NCBI GenBank assembly: GCA_018262095.1
Contig: JAGTRW010000002.1
Span: 1 to 64,000, forward strand
Length of the DNA stretch: 64,000 nucleotides
DNA from: Pseudomonadota bacterium
GTDB lineage: Bacteria > Pseudomonadota > Gammaproteobacteria > Burkholderiales > Rhodocyclaceae
Reading direction: 5' to 3'
Made by a program: the position numbers and the translations under genes. Numbering within the stretch: the stretch's first letter is position 1; each line of letters starts with the position of its first letter. This document shows, piece after piece, positions 7,305 to 16,141 of this stretch. The notes under the pieces are model-generated. The model had not been told where the DNA came from. It saw nothing but the letters and a program-made list of their open reading frames with translations, and did not search any database.

Positions 7305-8993
7305 ATGTTAAAAGACCCCGCCAGCAAATACACCGCCTTCCCGCCGGTCGACATCGCCGATCGCCAGTGGCCATCACGCACCATCACCAGCGCGCCGGTA
7401 TGGATGAGCACCGACCTGCGCGACGGCAATCAGGCGCTGTTCGAACCGATGAACGCCGAGCGCAAGATGCGCATGTTCAAGACGCTGTGCGAGGTCGGCT
7501 TCAAGGAAATCGAGGTCGCCTTCCCGTCGGCGTCGCAGACCGATTTCGACTTCGTTCGCAAACTGATCGAGGGCGGGCACATTCCCGACGACGTCACCAT
7601 CGAGGTGCTGGCACCGGCGCGCGAGGCGCTGATCCGCCGCACCTTCGAATCGCTCAAGGGCGCGCGCCGCGCCATCGTGCATATCTACAACGCGACCTCC
7701 AAGCCCTTCCGTGAAATCGTCTTCGGCCTGAGCAAGGCCGAAGTGCTGGCGATGGCAGTGTCGGCGGTGACGCTGGTCCGCGAACTCACCTTGACCCAGC
7801 CGGAAACCGAATGGGTGCTCGAGTACAGCCCCGAGAATTTCACCGCCACCGAACTCGATTTTGCGCTTGAGGTCTGCGACGCAGTAACCGCGGCCTGGGA
7901 CGCGACGCCCGAGCGCAAGATCATCCTCAACCTGCCGACCACGGTCGAAATGGCGACGCCCAACGTCTATGCCGATCAGATCGAGTGGATGCACCGCCAC
8001 CTGGCGCGCCGCGACAGCATCATCATCAGTCTGCATCCGCACAACGACCGCGGCACCGCGGTCGCCGCCGCCGAACTCGGGCTGATGGCCGGCGCCGACC
8101 GCGTCGAAGGTTGCCTGTTCGGCAGCGGCGAACGTACCGGCAACGTCGATCTGGTGACGCTGGCGCTCAATCTCTACACGCAGGGCGTGTCGCCCCATCT
8201 CGACTTCTCGGACATCAACGCCGTGGCGCGGCACTTCGAGCACTGCACGCAGATGCCGATCCACCCGCGCCATCCCTACGTCGGCGACCTGGTGTTCACC
8301 GCCTTCTCCGGATCGCATCAGGATGCGATCAAGAAGGGCTTTACCGCGCAGGAGCTCGATGCCCAGTGGAATCTGCCCTACCTGCCGATCGACCCGGCCG
8401 ACCTCGGGCGCAGCTACGACTCGGTGATCCGCATCAACAGCCAGTCGGGCAAGGGCGGCGTCGCCTATCTGCTCGAGACCGAATACGGCGTCGTCATGCC
8501 GCGCCGGCTGCAGGTCGAATTTTCGGGTGAAGTGCAGCATTACACCGACCAGCACGGCGGCGAAATGGAAGCCGCCGACATCTGGGAGCTGTTCGCCAAA
8601 ACCTATCTCAATACCACCACCCCGCTGCGTTACGTCAGACACCACCTGTTCGAGGACGGCGAAGCTCAAGGCATCAAGCTGACGCTGCAGATCGACGGCA
8701 AGACGCAGGAATTCACAGGCGAGGGCAACGGCCCGATCGACGCCGCGGTACACGCCCTGCGCAAGGCCGGTATCGCGCTGCAGGTGCGCAGCTACGAAGA
8801 GCGTTCGTTGGGTAGCAGCCGCGAGGGTGGCGACGCCAAGGCCAGCGCCTTCATGGAGGTGATGCAGGCCGGCAGCGAGCGCGAATGCTACGGCGTCGGC
8901 CTCGACGCCAACATCGTCACCGCGTCGATCAAGGCACTGGTGAGCGGCGCCAATCGACTCAACGCCGCCGCCAAGAGCGCCAAGGCCGCCTGA
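7305..8993 (+). CDS. leuA: 2-isopropylmalate synthase (long LeuA type)
   Basis: 562 residues, the length of the 'LeuA type 2' enzymes. It joins acetyl-CoA to 2-oxoisovalerate, the first committed step of leucine synthesis. The start is ATG 7305 with GAGG 10 bases upstream; an in-frame TTG at 7266 has no such site. The barrel carries LRDGNQ (38-43), which holds the metal and catalytic Arg-Asp. The metal-binding HPHNDRGT motif is near 245, followed by [12 protein letters not shown]. The C-terminal 150 residues form the regulatory domain that senses leucine. The gene stands alone, with no leuBCD nearby, and is divergent from an Lrp-type regulator. Confidence 0.94.
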   Translation: MLKDPASKYTAFPPVDIADRQWPSRTITSAPVWMSTDLRDGNQALFEPMNAERKMRMFKTLCEVGFKEIEVAFPSASQTDFDFVRKLIEGGHIPDDVTIEVLAPAREALIRRTFESLKGARRAIVHIYNATSKPFREIVFGLSKAEVLAMAVSAVTLVRELTLTQPETEWVLEYSPENFTATELDFALEVCDAVTAAWDATPERKIILNLPTTVEMATPNVYADQIEWMHRHLARRDSIIISLHPHNDRGTAVAAAELGLMAGADRVEGCLFGSGERTGNVDLVTLALNLYTQGVSPHLDFSDINAVARHFEHCTQMPIHPRHPYVGDLVFTAFSGSHQDAIKKGFTAQELDAQWNLPYLPIDPADLGRSYDSVIRINSQSGKGGVAYLLETEYGVVMPRRLQVEFSGEVQHYTDQHGGEMEAADIWELFAKTYLNTTTPLRYVRHHLFEDGEAQGIKLTLQIDGKTQEFTGEGNGPIDAAVHALRKAGIALQVRSYEERSLGSSREGGDAKASAFMEVMQAGSERECYGVGLDANIVTASIKALVSGANRLNAAAKSAKAA

Positions 8994-9045
8994 ACGCCGC
9001 CGACGAAACGCAGCGCGTGATTCGGCGGGCGCAGGGCGCGCCTGC

Positions 9046-9051
9046 TAGAAT
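9046..9051 (+). promoter_or_regulatory. -10 box immediately before the MFS gene (possible leaderless mRNA)
   Basis: TAGAAT at 9046-9051 is followed by only six bases (cgcgcg) before the ATG at 9058. Transcription normally starts about 7 bases after a -10 box, so the transcript would begin at or beside the start codon. No ribosome-binding site is present. There is no convincing -35 element in the G/C-rich sequence upstream, so this stays moderate. Confidence 0.45.
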
Positions 9052-9057
9052 CGCGCG

Positions 9058-10272
9058 ATGGTAAAAACCAAGCTCGCCGAACTCTTCGCCCAGCGCCAAT
9101 TCGTTCGTTTCTGGCTGGCCCGGGTGGCCGGCACCACGGCCAACCAGATGCTGACGGTGGCGGTCGCCTGGCAGATGTACGACATCACATCGAGCGCCTG
9201 GGACCTCGGGCTGGTCGGTCTGTTTCAGTTCGTCCCGGCGCTGCTGATGGCGCTTCCCGCCGGTCACCTGGTCGACCGCCATCACCGTGGCCGCATCTTC
9301 GCTGCCTGCATGGCGACCCAGGCGAGCATCGCGCTGCTGCTGGTCGCCGCCACCCACGGCGGCTTCGCGACGCGCGAACTGATCCTGCTGATCTCGGTCG
9401 TGCTCGGCGTGGTGCGCGCTTTCCAGATGCCGGCGCAGCAGGCATTGACGCCCCAACTGGTAGCGCATGAACTGCTGCCGCGCGCCATCGCGCTGAGCAG
9501 CAGCGGCGTTCAGGCGGCGATCATCTGCGGCCCGGCGCTCGGCGGCGTGCTCTACGCGGCGGGAGCGACGACCGTCTACGTCTGCGGCGCATTGCTGTCG
9601 CTGCTCTCGTGCGCGCTGACGCTGGCCGTACGCTATCTGCAGCAAAGAGCAACCGCTTCACCCGCCAGCTGGCGAACCGTCTTCGCCGGCGTCGCCTACG
9701 TCTGGCAGCGCCAGGTCCTGCTCGGGGCGATGTCGCTCGATCTGTTCGCCGTGTTACTGGGAGGCGCCACCGCGCTGCTGCCGATCTATGCGCGCGACAT
9801 CCTGCATAGCGGGCCGGTCGGCCTCGGCCTGTTGCGCTCGGCGCCGGCCTTCGGCGCGCTGGCCATGTCGCTGGTGCTGACGCGCTGGCCGCTGCAGCGC
9901 CGCGTCGGCCACCGGCTGTTGGCCGCGGTCGCGCTGTTCGGCGCCGCCACCGTGGTCTTTGGCGTATCGACGCACTTTGGACTGTCGCTCGCCGCGCTGG
10001 CGATCACCGGGGCGGCGGATACGATCAGCGTGGTGACACGGCAGACGCTGACCCAGCTGGAAACGCCCGACGCCATGCGCGGCCGCGTCGCCTCGGTCAA
10101 TACCATCTTCATCGGCGCGTCCAACCAGCTCGGCGAATTCGAGTCAGGCGCCACCGCGGCGCTGCTCGGACCGCAGGGCTCGGTAATTCTCGGCGGCATC
10201 GGCACCGTATTGGTCGCGCTCAGCTGGCTGCGCCTGTTCCCGGCGCTGGCACAGCGCGATCGAATGATTTGA
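9058..10272 (+). CDS. MFS transporter (EntS-like exporter)
   Basis: 404 residues with about twelve hydrophobic segments. The loop between helices 2 and 3 has the MFS signature LPAGHLVDRHHRGRI (about 64-78). The overall pattern, including VAWQMYDITSSAWDLG, resembles the MFS_3 / EntS group, which exports siderophores or drugs through the inner membrane. Substrate unknown. No Shine-Dalgarno site precedes the ATG; a TAGAAT box at 9046-9051 ends 6 bases before it (see the promoter entry). It is convergent with pilU, whose stop lies 9 bases beyond its end. Confidence 0.85.
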   Translation: MVKTKLAELFAQRQFVRFWLARVAGTTANQMLTVAVAWQMYDITSSAWDLGLVGLFQFVPALLMALPAGHLVDRHHRGRIFAACMATQASIALLLVAATHGGFATRELILLISVVLGVVRAFQMPAQQALTPQLVAHELLPRAIALSSSGVQAAIICGPALGGVLYAAGATTVYVCGALLSLLSCALTLAVRYLQQRATASPASWRTVFAGVAYVWQRQVLLGAMSLDLFAVLLGGATALLPIYARDILHSGPVGLGLLRSAPAFGALAMSLVLTRWPLQRRVGHRLLAAVALFGAATVVFGVSTHFGLSLAALAITGAADTISVVTRQTLTQLETPDAMRGRVASVNTIFIGASNQLGEFESGATAALLGPQGSVILGGIGTVLVALSWLRLFPALAQRDRMI

Positions 10273-10281
10273 CGGCGGCGT

Positions 10282-11418
10282 TCAGACGACCTCGAGGTGG
10301 CCGATCCCCGAGTTGAGGTCACGGTCCTTCGACTCCTTGCCGTGGAGCTTGATCTGCAAGCGCAGGTCGTTGATCGAATCGGCGTTGCGCAGCGCGTCCT
10401 CGTAGGTGATGCGGCCGCCCTCGTAGTGATCGAACAGAGCCTGGTCGAAGGTCTGCATGCCGAGTTCGCGCGATTTCTTCATGATCTCCTTGATCTCGTG
10501 CACTTCGCCCTTGAAGATCAGGTCGGCGATCAGCGGCGAGTTGAGCATGATCTCGATCGCTGCCACCCGCCCCTTGCCGTCCTTCTTGGCGAGCAGCCGC
10601 TGCGAGACCAGCGCGCGCAGGTTGAGCGAAAGATCCATCAGCAACTGGTGGCGGCGCTCCTCGGGGAAAAAGTTGATGATGCGGTCGATCGCCTGGTTGG
10701 AACTGTTGGCGTGCAGCGTCGCCAGGCACAGGTGGCCGGTTTCGGCGAAGGCCACCGCGTGGTCCATCGTTGCGCGGTCGCGAATCTCGCCCATCAGGAT
10801 GACATCGGGCGCCTGACGCAGGGTGTTCTTGAGCGCGACTTCCCACGAGTCGGTGTCGACGCCGATTTCACGCTGCGTGACGATGCAGCCCTTGTGGTCG
10901 TGGATGAATTCGATCGGGTCTTCGATGGTGATGATGTGGCCGTGACTATTCTTGTTGCGGTGATCGACGAGCGCCGCCAGCGACGTCGTCTTGCCGGTGC
11001 CGGTGCCGCCGACGAAGATCACCAGCCCGCGCTTGGTCATCGCGATGTCCTTGAGCACGCCCGGCAGACCGAGCTCTTCGAGCGTCGGGATCGTCAGATT
11101 GATGGTGCGCAGAATCACCGCCACCCGCCCCTGCTGGATCAGCGCATTGACGCGGAAGCGCCCGATCCCCGAAGGCGAGATCGCGAAGTTGCATTCCTTG
11201 GTCGATTCGAATTCGGCGGCCTGTCGGTCGTTCATGATCGAACGCGCGAGCTCGGCGGTGTGCCCCGCCGCCAGGATTTGATTGGAGACCGGCGTCACCT
11301 TGCCATCGACCTTGATCGCCGGCGGGAAGTTGGCGGTGATGAAGAGGTCCGAACCGTTCTTCTGCGTCATCAGCCGCAGCAGGTCGTGCATGAATTTGAG
11401 TGCCTGATCGCGTTCCAT
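10282..11418 (-). CDS. pilU: Twitching motility retraction ATPase PilU
   Basis: 378 residues, a PilT-type secretion/retraction ATPase working in the cytoplasm at the base of type IV pili. The Walker A motif is GGTGTGKTT (137-145). The Asp box and His box are present (TIEDPIEF, then LATLHANSS), with Walker B as DVILMGEIRD. The C-terminus is longer than in PilT and ends in an acidic/polar tail, as PilU proteins do. It follows pilT by 14 bases on the same strand, the standard pilTU arrangement; PilU supports PilT in pilus retraction under load. Confidence 0.95.
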   Translation of the reverse strand: MERDQALKFMHDLLRLMTQKNGSDLFITANFPPAIKVDGKVTPVSNQILAAGHTAELARSIMNDRQAAEFESTKECNFAISPSGIGRFRVNALIQQGRVAVILRTINLTIPTLEELGLPGVLKDIAMTKRGLVIFVGGTGTGKTTSLAALVDHRNKNSHGHIITIEDPIEFIHDHKGCIVTQREIGVDTDSWEVALKNTLRQAPDVILMGEIRDRATMDHAVAFAETGHLCLATLHANSSNQAIDRIINFFPEERRHQLLMDLSLNLRALVSQRLLAKKDGKGRVAAIEIMLNSPLIADLIFKGEVHEIKEIMKKSRELGMQTFDQALFDHYEGGRITYEDALRNADSINDLRLQIKLHGKESKDRDLNSGIGHLEVV

Positions 11419-11432
11419 CGATTCCCCCTCGG

Positions 11433-12479
11433 CTAGGCGCCAGGAAAGTTCTCTTTGTTGGCCGCCTTGCTGCGCGCCTCGACCGACGAGACGACGTTGC
11501 GGCGAACCAGCTCGAGCAGATTCTGATCGAGCGTCTGCATTCCCAGCTGGGCGCCGGTCTGGATCGCCGAATACATCTGCGCGACCTTGTTTTCACGGAT
11601 CAGGTTGCGGATCGCCGGCGTGCCGACCATGATTTCGTGCGCCGCGACCCGCCCCGTGCCGTCCTTGGTCTTGAGCAGCGTTTGCGAAATCACCGCGCGC
11701 AGCGACTCGGACAACATCGAACGAACCATATCCTTTTCGGCCGCCGGAAAAACGTCGACGACGCGGTCGATGGTCTTGGCCGCGCTCGACGTGTGCACGG
11801 TGCCGAAGACCAGGTGACCGGTCTCGGCGCCGGTCAGCGCCAGGCGAATCGTCTCCAGGTCGCGCATTTCGCCGACCAAGATGACATCCGGATCTTCGCG
11901 CAACGCCGAGCGCAGCGCGTTGGCGAACGACAGCGTATGCGGCCCGACTTCGCGCTGGTTGATCAGACACTTCTTCGATTCGTGCACGAACTCGATCGGA
12001 TCCTCGACGGTCAGGATGTGCGCGTGTTGGTTTTCGTTGATGTGGTTGACCATCGCCGCCAGCGTCGTCGACTTGCCCGAACCGGTCGGTCCGGTGACCA
12101 GCACGATGCCGCGCGGATACTCGGCGATGTCCTTGAAGATCTTCGGACAGTTGAGATCCTCGAGCGACAGGATCTTCGATGGAATGGTGCGAAAAACCGC
12201 CGCCGCGCCGCGGTTCTGGACGAAGGCATTGACGCGGAAACGCGCCAGATTGGGAATTTCGAACGAAAAGTCGCACTCGAGCGTCTCTTCGTAGTGCTTG
12301 CGCTGACCATCGTTCATGATGTCATAGACCATCGCATGAACGTCCTTGTGTTCCATCGCCGGCAGATTGATTCGCCGCACGTCGCCATGCACGCGGATCA
12401 TCGGCGGCAGGCCCGACGAAAGGTGCAGGTCAGACGCCTTGTTTTTGACACTAAAGGCCAGCAATTCAGTGATATCCAT
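11433..12479 (-). CDS. pilT: Type IV pilus retraction ATPase PilT
   Basis: 348 residues, the normal PilT length. N-terminal PAS-like domain begins MDITELLAFSVKNKASDLHL. Walker A is GPTGSGKST (130-138), Walker B DVILVGEMRD, with the Asp box (TVEDPIEF) and His box (GTVHTSSA). The retraction-specific AIRNLIRENK motif is close to the C-terminus (AIRNLIRENKVAQM), a hallmark that separates PilT from PilB. First gene of pilTU, divergent from yggS. The pilus chemosensory genes at 20124-29049 belong to the same motility system. Confidence 0.97.
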   Translation of the reverse strand: MDITELLAFSVKNKASDLHLSSGLPPMIRVHGDVRRINLPAMEHKDVHAMVYDIMNDGQRKHYEETLECDFSFEIPNLARFRVNAFVQNRGAAAVFRTIPSKILSLEDLNCPKIFKDIAEYPRGIVLVTGPTGSGKSTTLAAMVNHINENQHAHILTVEDPIEFVHESKKCLINQREVGPHTLSFANALRSALREDPDVILVGEMRDLETIRLALTGAETGHLVFGTVHTSSAAKTIDRVVDVFPAAEKDMVRSMLSESLRAVISQTLLKTKDGTGRVAAHEIMVGTPAIRNLIRENKVAQMYSAIQTGAQLGMQTLDQNLLELVRRNVVSSVEARSKAANKENFPGA

Positions 12480-12516
12480 CGGGGATCATCCTAGAGCGAG
12501 GGGCAGGGCACGGTGC

Positions 12517-12522
12517 TATACT
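12517..12522 (+). promoter_or_regulatory. Possible -10 box for yggS-proC
   Basis: TATACT at 12517-12522 in the 68-base gap between divergent pilT and yggS. It would start transcription about 19 bases before the yggS ATG. No good -35 hexamer is visible 16-18 bases upstream, so the call is weak. Confidence 0.35.
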
Positions 12523-12547
12523 TCGCGGCATTCCGGCAACGCTGATT

Positions 12548-13076
12548 ATGACTACTATTTCCGCTAAGCTGCAAGCCGTTATCGCGCGCATCGACGAAGC
12601 CGCCCGCAAGTCTGGACGAGACCGGTCCGCTGCAAAGCAACAAGACGCGCGCGGTCGCCGAAAACTTCGACTGGGTGCATTCGGTCGATCGATTCAAGAT
12701 CGCGCAGCGGCTCTCCGAACAACGGCCCGAATCACTGCCGCCGTTGCAGGTCTGCCTGCAGGTCAACATCAGCGGCGAGGCCTCGAAGAGCGGCGTCGCG
12801 GTCGGCGAAGTGGGCGATCTGGCGCGCCAGGTGGCAGCGCTACCGCGCGTCAAACTGCGCGGTCTGATGGCAATTCCGGCGCCAACGGATGATTTTTTGC
12901 AGCAGCGGCAAGCGTTCGCGCGATTGCGCGAGGTTTTTGAACAATTGAAATGCGACGGCCTGGCGCTCGACACGCTGTCGATCGGAATGAGCCACGACCT
13001 CGAAGCGGCGATCGCCGAGGGCGCCTCGATCGTGCGCGTGGGCAGCGCAATTTTTGGTGAAAGAAGCACAACATGA
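12548..13076 (+). pseudogene. yggS: YggS-family PLP-homeostasis protein, internally deleted
   Basis: The start MTTISAKLQAVIARIDEAAR (12548) and the segment to about 12622 match the first 25 residues of YggS/PROSC. From 12624 a different frame reads GPLQSNKTRAVAENFDWVHS, then DRFKIAQRL, VCLQVNISGEASKSG, LRGLMAIPAP, LSIGMSHDLEAAI and VRVGSAIFGE to TGA at 13076. The roughly 55 residues that should lie between are missing, including the strand with the PLP-binding lysine ('AVSKT') and the 'FGENYVQE' block, and the frame is shifted. A functional pyridoxal-phosphate carrier cannot be made from this. The 3' end overlaps the start of proC by four bases (ATGA), the usual yggS-proC coupling. Real deletion versus assembly error is open. 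Confidence 0.85.
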
Positions 13077-13885
13077 AAATAACCTTCCTGGGCGGCGGCA
13101 ACATGGCCAGCGCGTTGATCGGTGGCCTGCTCAATCAAGGCTTTCCGGCCGGCGAAATCGCCGTGATCGAAATCAACGAAGCGGGCCGCGCGCGGCTTGA
13201 AAAGGATCACCGCGTGCGCTGTTACGCCGAGCCCGACGCGGTCGCCTTGAACTGCGACGCGCTGTTGCTGGCGGTCAAGCCGCAACAGATGCGCGTCGCC
13301 TGCGCGTCGCTGCGCCCGCACCTCAAGCAACAGCTGATCATCAGCATCGCTGCCGGCTTGCGCCTGTCCGACCTGTCACGCTGGCTGGACGGTTACGACA
13401 AGCTGGTACGCGCCATGCCCAACACCCCGGCGCTGATCAGCTCCGGCGTCACCGGATTGTTTGCGCTGCCCACCGTCTCGGAAGCTGAGAGATTGGGCGC
13501 CGAGCGCGTTTTGCAGGCGGTCGGCAGCACGCTGTGGGTTGCCGAAGAATCGCAGATCGACGCCGTCACCGCAATTTCGGGCAGCGGCCCGGCCTACGTC
13601 TTTCTGTTCATCGAAGCGCTGCAGCAGGCGGCGGTCGAACTCGGCTTCACCGACCGCCAGGCGCGCCAACTGGCGATCGAGACGACGCTCGGCGCAGCCA
13701 AGCTGGCGGCGCAGTCCGACGAAGCGGCGAGCGTGCTGCGCGAACGCGTCACGTCAAAAGGCGGAACGACCGAAGCGGCCTTGCTGGCGATGGCCGCCGC
13801 CGGCGTCAAGGACGGCATCATCGCCGGTGCGCTGGCGGCCAACGCGCGCGGCGGCGAGCTCGGCGAATTGCTCGGCAAGGATTGA
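13073..13885 (+). CDS. proC: Pyrroline-5-carboxylate reductase
   Basis: 270 residues, full length. It reduces pyrroline-5-carboxylate to proline with NAD(P)H, the last step of proline synthesis. N-terminal Rossmann motif MKITFLGGGNMASALIGG. The family signature near the C-terminal half is present as AISGSGPAYVFLFIEAL followed by the conserved ETTLGAAKLA and TSKGGTTEAAL. The ATG overlaps the yggS stop codon, so proC translation may depend on ribosomes arriving from yggS; with yggS frameshifted, ribosomes from its start would terminate elsewhere, which could lower proC expression if the deletion is real. Confidence 0.96.
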   Translation: MKITFLGGGNMASALIGGLLNQGFPAGEIAVIEINEAGRARLEKDHRVRCYAEPDAVALNCDALLLAVKPQQMRVACASLRPHLKQQLIISIAAGLRLSDLSRWLDGYDKLVRAMPNTPALISSGVTGLFALPTVSEAERLGAERVLQAVGSTLWVAEESQIDAVTAISGSGPAYVFLFIEALQQAAVELGFTDRQARQLAIETTLGAAKLAAQSDEAASVLRERVTSKGGTTEAALLAMAAAGVKDGIIAGALAANARGGELGELLGKD

Positions 13886-13887
13886 GC

Positions 13888-14427
13888 ATGCTCACGCAAG
13901 CCGGACTATTCCTGCTCGACACGCTGGTCGGCTTTGTGACCTTCGCGCTGCTGTTGCGTTTTTACATGCAGGCGTTCCGCGTGTCGTTCCGCAATCAGGT
14001 CGGCGCCTTTGTCGTGCAGCTCACCAACTGGCTGGTGCTGCCGCTGCGCCGCCTGCTGCCCGGGCTGTTCGGCCTCGATTTGGCTAGCCTGGTGCCGGCC
14101 TACCTGCTGCAGGTCGTGCTGCTGTTTGCGGTCTTTTCACTGCGCGGCGGACTCGACATGGCAGCAAGCGGCGACGTGCTCGCGCTGATTGCCTGGAAAG
14201 CGGTGCTGGCGACGCTGCGCATCAGCGTCTACCTGCTGATCGGCGCACTGATCCTGCAGGCCGTGCTCTCCTGGGTTGCCGCCTACTCTCCGATCTCTGA
14301 GCCACTGGCGCAGTTGACCCGCCCCTTCCTCGACCCGATCCGGCGAATCGTTCCGCCGATCGCGGCGATCGACCTGTCGCCGCTGATCGCCATCCTGCTG
14401 GCGCAGTTGCTGCTCATCTTCCTCTGA
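13888..14427 (+). CDS. yggT: YggT family integral membrane protein
   Basis: 179 residues, starting 2 bases after proC. Two YGGT repeats are visible, each with a hydrophobic pair and a PLRRLLP / DPIRRIVPP turn (about 51-57 and 148-156), the family hallmark. Inner membrane location is clear from the hydrophobicity. Function is poorly understood; relatives have been linked to osmotic tolerance and, in plastids, to cytochrome assembly. Its place after proC is the usual proteobacterial order. The stop overlaps the next start by one base. Confidence 0.9.
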   Translation: MLTQAGLFLLDTLVGFVTFALLLRFYMQAFRVSFRNQVGAFVVQLTNWLVLPLRRLLPGLFGLDLASLVPAYLLQVVLLFAVFSLRGGLDMAASGDVLALIAWKAVLATLRISVYLLIGALILQAVLSWVAAYSPISEPLAQLTRPFLDPIRRIVPPIAAIDLSPLIAILLAQLLLIFL

Positions 14428-14723
14428 TGAGCGCGCTCTGGCTGCGTCAGGGCGAGCGGCAAACGACGCTGACCCTGCACATCCAGCCCGGCGCCAAGAA
14501 GACCGAGGTCGCCGGCATACACGGCGACGCGCTCAAGATCCGCCTCGCCGCGCCGCCGGTCGACGGCAAGGCCAACGCCGCGCTGATCGCTTTCGTCGCC
14601 GACCGGCTCGGACTCGCCAAGTCGGCGGTCAGTCTCAAAAGCGGCCAGACCTCGCGCCGCAAGGTGCTCGAAGTGACCGGCGCGCCCGCCGATACGGTGG
14701 CGCGCCTGCTGCCGCAGGAGTAG
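14427..14723 (+). CDS. yggU: DUF167 / YggU family protein
   Basis: 98 residues. The core family pattern is clear: LTLHIQPGAKKTEVAG, then KIRLAAPPVDGKANAALIAF and SGQTSRRKVLEV. The fold is a small alpha/beta domain of unknown function. Its first base is the last base of the yggT stop, showing coupling. It is the last gene of the yggS-proC-yggT-yggU run and faces pyrC' tail to tail. Confidence 0.92.
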   Translation: MSALWLRQGERQTTLTLHIQPGAKKTEVAGIHGDALKIRLAAPPVDGKANAALIAFVADRLGLAKSAVSLKSGQTSRRKVLEVTGAPADTVARLLPQE

Positions 14724-14731
14724 AAACTATC

Positions 14732-14853
14732 ACCACGGCGACACGGCGGGCACGGCGAATAACCTCGATTTTTAAGTCTTCGTTCGGCATTGCCCAGCGA
14801 TGACCTTGATTCGAATCTTTGTCTTCTCGCTGTGTTCGCCGTGCCCGCCGTGG
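14732..14853. repeat. Inverted-repeat element of 'cacggcg' units between convergent genes
   Basis: The left arm 14742-14759 (cacggcgggcacggcgaa) is the exact reverse complement of the right arm 14835-14852, 18 of 18 bases, with a spacer of about 75 bases. The left arm is itself built of repeated 'cacggcg' units (at 14734, 14742 and 14751). It lies between the tail-to-tail genes yggU and pyrC'. A similar element made of 'cacaacg' units occurs at 32124-32232. Probably a dispersed intergenic repeat; a role in transcription termination or mRNA protection is possible but not shown. Confidence 0.7.
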
Positions 14854-14872
14854 CCAATCGCTTTTTTCTAGC

Positions 14873-16138
14873 TCAAATTTCGAAGACGACGCGACCGCCG
14901 ACCAGCGTCGCATGCACTCGACCGGCCATCTCGTAGCCCATGAACGGCGTGTTCTTGCCCTGGCTGCGCAAGGCCTGCGGCGTCACCACCCAAGGCTCGT
15001 CGGGGTCGAAGAGGCAGACGTCGGCGGGGTCGCCGACCGCCAGCGAACCGCCGTCGACGCCCATGATCGCCGCCGGATCGCAGGTCACTCGCGCCAGCGC
15101 GGTGGCGAGCGGCAGCTTTTCTTCGGCGGCCCATTTGAGCAACAAGGGCAGCAGCAGTTCGAGCCCGGTGGCGCCGGGCAGCGCTTCGGCAAAAGGCAGT
15201 TGCTTGCCGTCGGCATCGATCGGCGTGTGGTCCGAGCAAACCGCCGCCAAGCCGTCGGCGGCGGCGGCACGCAGCGCCGCGCGGTCGCTTCCCGAACGCA
15301 GCGGCGGGTCGAAGCGCGCCATGCTGTCGAAGTAGCCGATATCGACTTCCGAAAGATGCAGGTAGTGAATCGCCACGTCGCACGTCACCTTGACGCCGTT
15401 GCGCTTGGCCTCGCGCACCAGCGCGACGCCGGCCGCCGAAGACAGGCGTGCCAGGTGCAGGCGGACACCGGTTTCCTGCGCCAGGTGCAAGGCGGTGGCG
15501 ATCGCCACCGTCTCGGCGCAGACGGGAATTCCGGCGAGTCCCAGGCGCGAAGCGACCTCGCCGTCGTGGGCAACGCCGTCGCGCGCGAGATAGTGATCCT
15601 GCGGCCAGAGACGGATCGCGTAATCGAAGGTCGCCGCGTACTGCATCGCGCGCAGCAGGATCTGAGTGTCGTAGATCGGCTTCTTGGCCTGCGAGAAGGC
15701 GATGCAACCGGCGCGTGTCAGGCTGGTCATTTCGGCGAGCCTCTCGCCGTCGAGCTGCTGGGTCAGCGCACCGATCGGCAAGACGCGCGCCAGCCCCAGC
15801 GTTTCGCTGCGCCGCACCAGGCGTTCGACGAGACCCGGCTCGTCGAGCGGCGGCTTGGTGTCGGGCGGACAGGCGACCGCGGTGACGCCGCCGGCGACCG
15901 CCGCGGCGAGCTCGGATTCGAGGCCGGCAAGCCGCGACGACAGATCGACGAAGCCCGGACAGACGATCTTGCCGGCAGCGTCGATGGTGCGCTGCGCGGC
16001 AAAGCCGGCGGGCATCTGCCCGAGCGCGGCGACGCGCCCGTTGACAATGAATAGATCGAGCTGTTTGTCGATCGCCGCTTTGGGGTCGATCAGGCGACCG
16101 CCTTTGATATGAATCTGCATACTCAATTGGTCGTTCAT
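14873..16138 (-). CDS. pyrX: Dihydroorotase-like protein PyrC' (probably non-catalytic)
   Basis: 421 residues of the dihydroorotase/amidohydrolase fold: a small N-terminal beta domain (KGGRLIDPKAA), then the barrel. An active enzyme has a zinc-binding 'DxHxH' after the PGF(V/I)D strand. Here the strand reads PGFVDLSSRLAG (about 56-67), so both histidines are lost. The later CHVS-type histidine is also changed (RLHLARLSS). The terminal SDHTP Asp survives. This matches the inactive PyrC' of pseudomonads and betaproteobacteria, which is needed to assemble aspartate transcarbamoylase (PyrB) into its dodecamer. A functional dihydroorotase should be encoded elsewhere. It begins 3 bases after the pyrB stop. 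Confidence 0.9.
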   Translation of the reverse strand: MNDQLSMQIHIKGGRLIDPKAAIDKQLDLFIVNGRVAALGQMPAGFAAQRTIDAAGKIVCPGFVDLSSRLAGLESELAAAVAGGVTAVACPPDTKPPLDEPGLVERLVRRSETLGLARVLPIGALTQQLDGERLAEMTSLTRAGCIAFSQAKKPIYDTQILLRAMQYAATFDYAIRLWPQDHYLARDGVAHDGEVASRLGLAGIPVCAETVAIATALHLAQETGVRLHLARLSSAAGVALVREAKRNGVKVTCDVAIHYLHLSEVDIGYFDSMARFDPPLRSGSDRAALRAAAADGLAAVCSDHTPIDADGKQLPFAEALPGATGLELLLPLLLKWAAEEKLPLATALARVTCDPAAIMGVDGGSLAVGDPADVCLFDPDEPWVVTPQALRSQGKNTPFMGYEMAGRVHATLVGGRVVFEI

Positions 16139-16141
16139 CGT

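Noticed and set aside
10297-12494. Two long plus-strand frames opposite pilU and pilT
   Set aside because: Shadows of the pil ATPases; Arg/Asp-rich and without motifs.
12675-13076. A separate short protein starting at 12675
   Set aside because: It is the C-terminal part of the deleted yggS, not an independent gene; the GPLQSNK block begins before any start codon in that frame.
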